Part shown: positions 62,701 to 64,000 of the stretch, piece after piece
Numbering within the stretch: the stretch's first letter is position 1
Layout of the letters: each line of letters starts with the position of its first letter
Origin: an uncultured Alistipes sp.
Lineage (GTDB): Bacteria; Bacteroidota; Bacteroidia; Bacteroidales; Rikenellaceae
Length of the DNA stretch: 64,000 bases
Assembly (NCBI GenBank): GCA_944326035.1
Contig: CALVCS010000001.1
Location: forward strand, 82,922-146,921
Reading direction: 5' to 3'
Program-made: the position numbers and the translations under genes
Notes under the pieces: generated by a model
What the model saw: only the letters and a program-made list of their open reading frames with translations
Database searches by the model: none
Told to the model about the DNA's origin: nothing

Positions 62701-63900
62701 ATGAGCACAACAATCGAAGTCGTTTGCTACAAATCTAAAGTACTGGCAAACAACGAATCACCTCTAATGCTTCGAATTACCAAAGATCGGAAACGCAAAT
62801 ATTCGAGCATTGGTCTCTCTCTTAATCCTGTTTATTGGGATTTCGAAAAGAACAAACCCCGCCGAAATTGCCCAGATAAAGCCCGCATCGAGCATATAAT
62901 ATCGGAGCAGATCAAGAAGTATCGAGATCAGGTCTTAGACCTTCAAGTCGAAGATAAAGAGTTTACCTCGACATCGCTTTATGACAGAGTAAATAATCAA
63001 ATAAAACGAAAAACTGTTAGCGATCTTTTTCAATCTCACATTGCCAATCTGAAAGCGCAAAAACGAACAGGATATGCCCTTACATTTAGCGAACTATACA
63101 ACTCTCTTATCCTGTTCCACGGCCATCTCGACATCCATTTCGCCGACATAGACGTAACTTGGCTAAGGCAATACGAAGCATGGTTGCGTTCTAGAGGCTC
63201 TGCCGAGAATACGATTGGCAAACGGTTCCGTACGCTACGAGCCGTTTACAATCTGGCGATAGAACAAGGTATCGTGAAAGCCGAATACTACCCATTTAAA
63301 GTGTACAAAGTGTCGAAACTGCATCAAACTCCAGCCAAACGGGCAATTTCCAAAGAGGAGATTATGAAAGTAATTAATTATCAATGTACTGATCCATATG
63401 ATAGATTAGCTATCGACCTATTTACTTTCGGTTATTTCATGGGTGGGATTAATTTCGGTGACATGGCCTTTCTCAAATCAGAGAACATTGTCGACGGGCG
63501 ATTAGTCTATATAAGACGTAAAACACATAAATTAATACGATTACCATTACAGCCGAAAGCTATTGAAATCATTGAGCGCTACCACACAAATGGAGCGCTC
63601 TTTTTATTTCCTATTCTTTCAGATTTTCATAAAACAGAACAACAACAACGAAATCGTCTACACAAAGTTCTCTCAAACGTTAATAAACGATTAAAACGAA
63701 TAGGCAAGAACATGGAAATTCCTATTGATTTAACAACCTACGTTTCAAGACACTCTTATGCAACAGTATTGAAACGCTCAGGTGTCAGCACTTCGATTAT
63801 CTGTGAGTCGCTGGGGCATAGCTCTGAAAAAGTAACTCAATACTATCTCGACTCTTTCGAGAACTCCCAGATCGATGAAGCAATGAAGAATCTCCTTTAA
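62701..63900 (+). CDS. Tyrosine site-specific recombinase (integrase), Bacteroidetes mobile element type
   Basis: 399 residues. An N-terminal arm-binding domain (about 1-100, KSKVLANNESPLMLRITKDRKRKY) and a SAM-like core-binding domain (about 105-200) precede the catalytic domain. Catalytic residues seen are R350 and H351 (VSRHSYA), H373 (LGHSS) and the nucleophile Y382 (TQYYL). The first catalytic arginine position reads glycine (G248 in YFMGGINFGDM), as in some Bacteroidetes integrases such as that of CTnDOT. The gene is clearly more AT-rich than everything to its left and sits just after a tRNA, so it is acquired DNA. Confidence 0.92.
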   Translation: MSTTIEVVCYKSKVLANNESPLMLRITKDRKRKYSSIGLSLNPVYWDFEKNKPRRNCPDKARIEHIISEQIKKYRDQVLDLQVEDKEFTSTSLYDRVNNQIKRKTVSDLFQSHIANLKAQKRTGYALTFSELYNSLILFHGHLDIHFADIDVTWLRQYEAWLRSRGSAENTIGKRFRTLRAVYNLAIEQGIVKAEYYPFKVYKVSKLHQTPAKRAISKEEIMKVINYQCTDPYDRLAIDLFTFGYFMGGINFGDMAFLKSENIVDGRLVYIRRKTHKLIRLPLQPKAIEIIERYHTNGALFLFPILSDFHKTEQQQRNRLHKVLSNVNKRLKRIGKNMEIPIDLTTYVSRHSYATVLKRSGVSTSIICESLGHSSEKVTQYYLDSFENSQIDEAMKNLL

Positions 63901-63911
63901 CCCCCAAAACG

Positions 63912-63945
63912 AAAGGACACCCCCAATCTAGGGAGTGTCCTTTTT
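63912..63945. terminator. Terminator after the integrase gene
   Basis: AAAGGACACCCCC pairs with GGGAGTGTCCTTT (one mismatch) around a six-base loop, followed by T. Confidence 0.8.
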
Positions 63946-63948
63946 CAA

Positions 63949-64000
63949 TCAGGCAAGGTGCCGAATTAGTTTTGCGTATTCATGTGTTCGGGAAGTTGTT
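63949..64000 (-). CDS. Possible C-terminal end of a converging gene (partial, uncertain)
   Basis: The last 50 bases of the window show two minus-strand frames that stay open to the edge. One ends HEYAKLIRHLA with a stop at 63949-63951, next to the terminator, and the other ends EHMNTQN with a stop near 63968. Either could be the tail of a converging gene of the same mobile element. There is too little sequence to choose between them or to name a product. Confidence 0.25.
   Translation of the reverse strand, partial: TTSRTHEYAKLIRHLA

Noticed and set aside
1..64000. CRISPR arrays, insertion sequences, SusC/SusD pairs and rRNA genes
   Set aside because: I looked for them and saw no spaced direct-repeat array, transposase, TonB-dependent transporter or rRNA sequence in the window.

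Overview
This is a 64 kb GC-rich chromosomal window from a member of the Bacteroidota, most likely the order Bacteroidales. The evidence is of several kinds. Promoters fit the Bacteroidetes -33 TTG / -7 TAnnTTTG pattern and Shine-Dalgarno sites are weak. There is a Nudix-type sugar regulator in front of a xylose operon, rhamnose genes in the Bacteroides kinase-isomerase-permease order, a fused E1 alpha/beta oxoacid dehydrogenase, and two Bacteroidetes-style PurF paralogues. The GC content is higher than in Bacteroides itself and would suit an Alistipes-like or similar lineage, but the genus cannot be fixed from sequence alone.

Layout. 1-5.3 kb: housekeeping genes (end of rpe, ABC-F ATPase, rlmB, argE-type deacetylase, argH). 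5.4-9.3 kb: a GH3 glycosidase and an L-fucose/L-arabinose isomerase-fold enzyme. 9.4-13.1 kb: an envelope group (YtfJ-like thioredoxin-fold protein, Omp85-type barrel, lipid A phosphoethanolamine transferase). 13.2-18.5 kb: a xylose operon (Nudix regulator, xylB, xylA, H+ symporter) behind a 43-bp inverted repeat. 18.5-27.1 kb: an SprT-like metalloprotease, a beta-propeller glycosidase, a very large GH106-like hydrolase, an ASKHA/2Fe-2S corrinoid-activator-like protein and a heparinase II/III-fold lyase. 27.2-29.1 kb: kdsD and a GntR/UTRA regulator.

29.4-41.5 kb is the most unusual block. It encodes a complete 2-oxoacid dehydrogenase complex (E2, E3, fused E1), a PHP-domain protein, a class II aldolase fused to a sorbitol-6-phosphate-dehydrogenase-like SDR, an L-sorbose-1-phosphate-reductase-like zinc dehydrogenase, a tandem class II aldolase whose second half has lost its metal ligands, and a lipoate ligase. 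The GntR gene is divergent from it, and a TreR/HutC-like operator lies in the shared intergenic region. I read this as a dedicated catabolic module for a phosphorylated ketose or polyol. The substrate is not known.

41.6-56 kb: a YeiH-type transporter, malate dehydrogenase, the rhamnose operon (rhaB-rhaA-rhaT-rhaM, without local aldolase or oxidoreductase), two GH78-type rhamnosidases, a DUF3784/PH membrane gene broken at a G6 tract, and mannonate oxidoreductase plus mannonate dehydratase. The GH106-like, GH78, rhamnose and uronate genes together suggest use of rhamnose- and uronate-containing plant polysaccharides, although no SusC/SusD pair is present. 56-62.4 kb: two divergent PurF paralogues flanking rubrerythrin, then dsbD. 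62.5-64 kb: a CAT-anticodon tRNA with an abnormal T arm, followed by an AT-richer tyrosine recombinase, which marks the left edge of an integrated element running out of the window.
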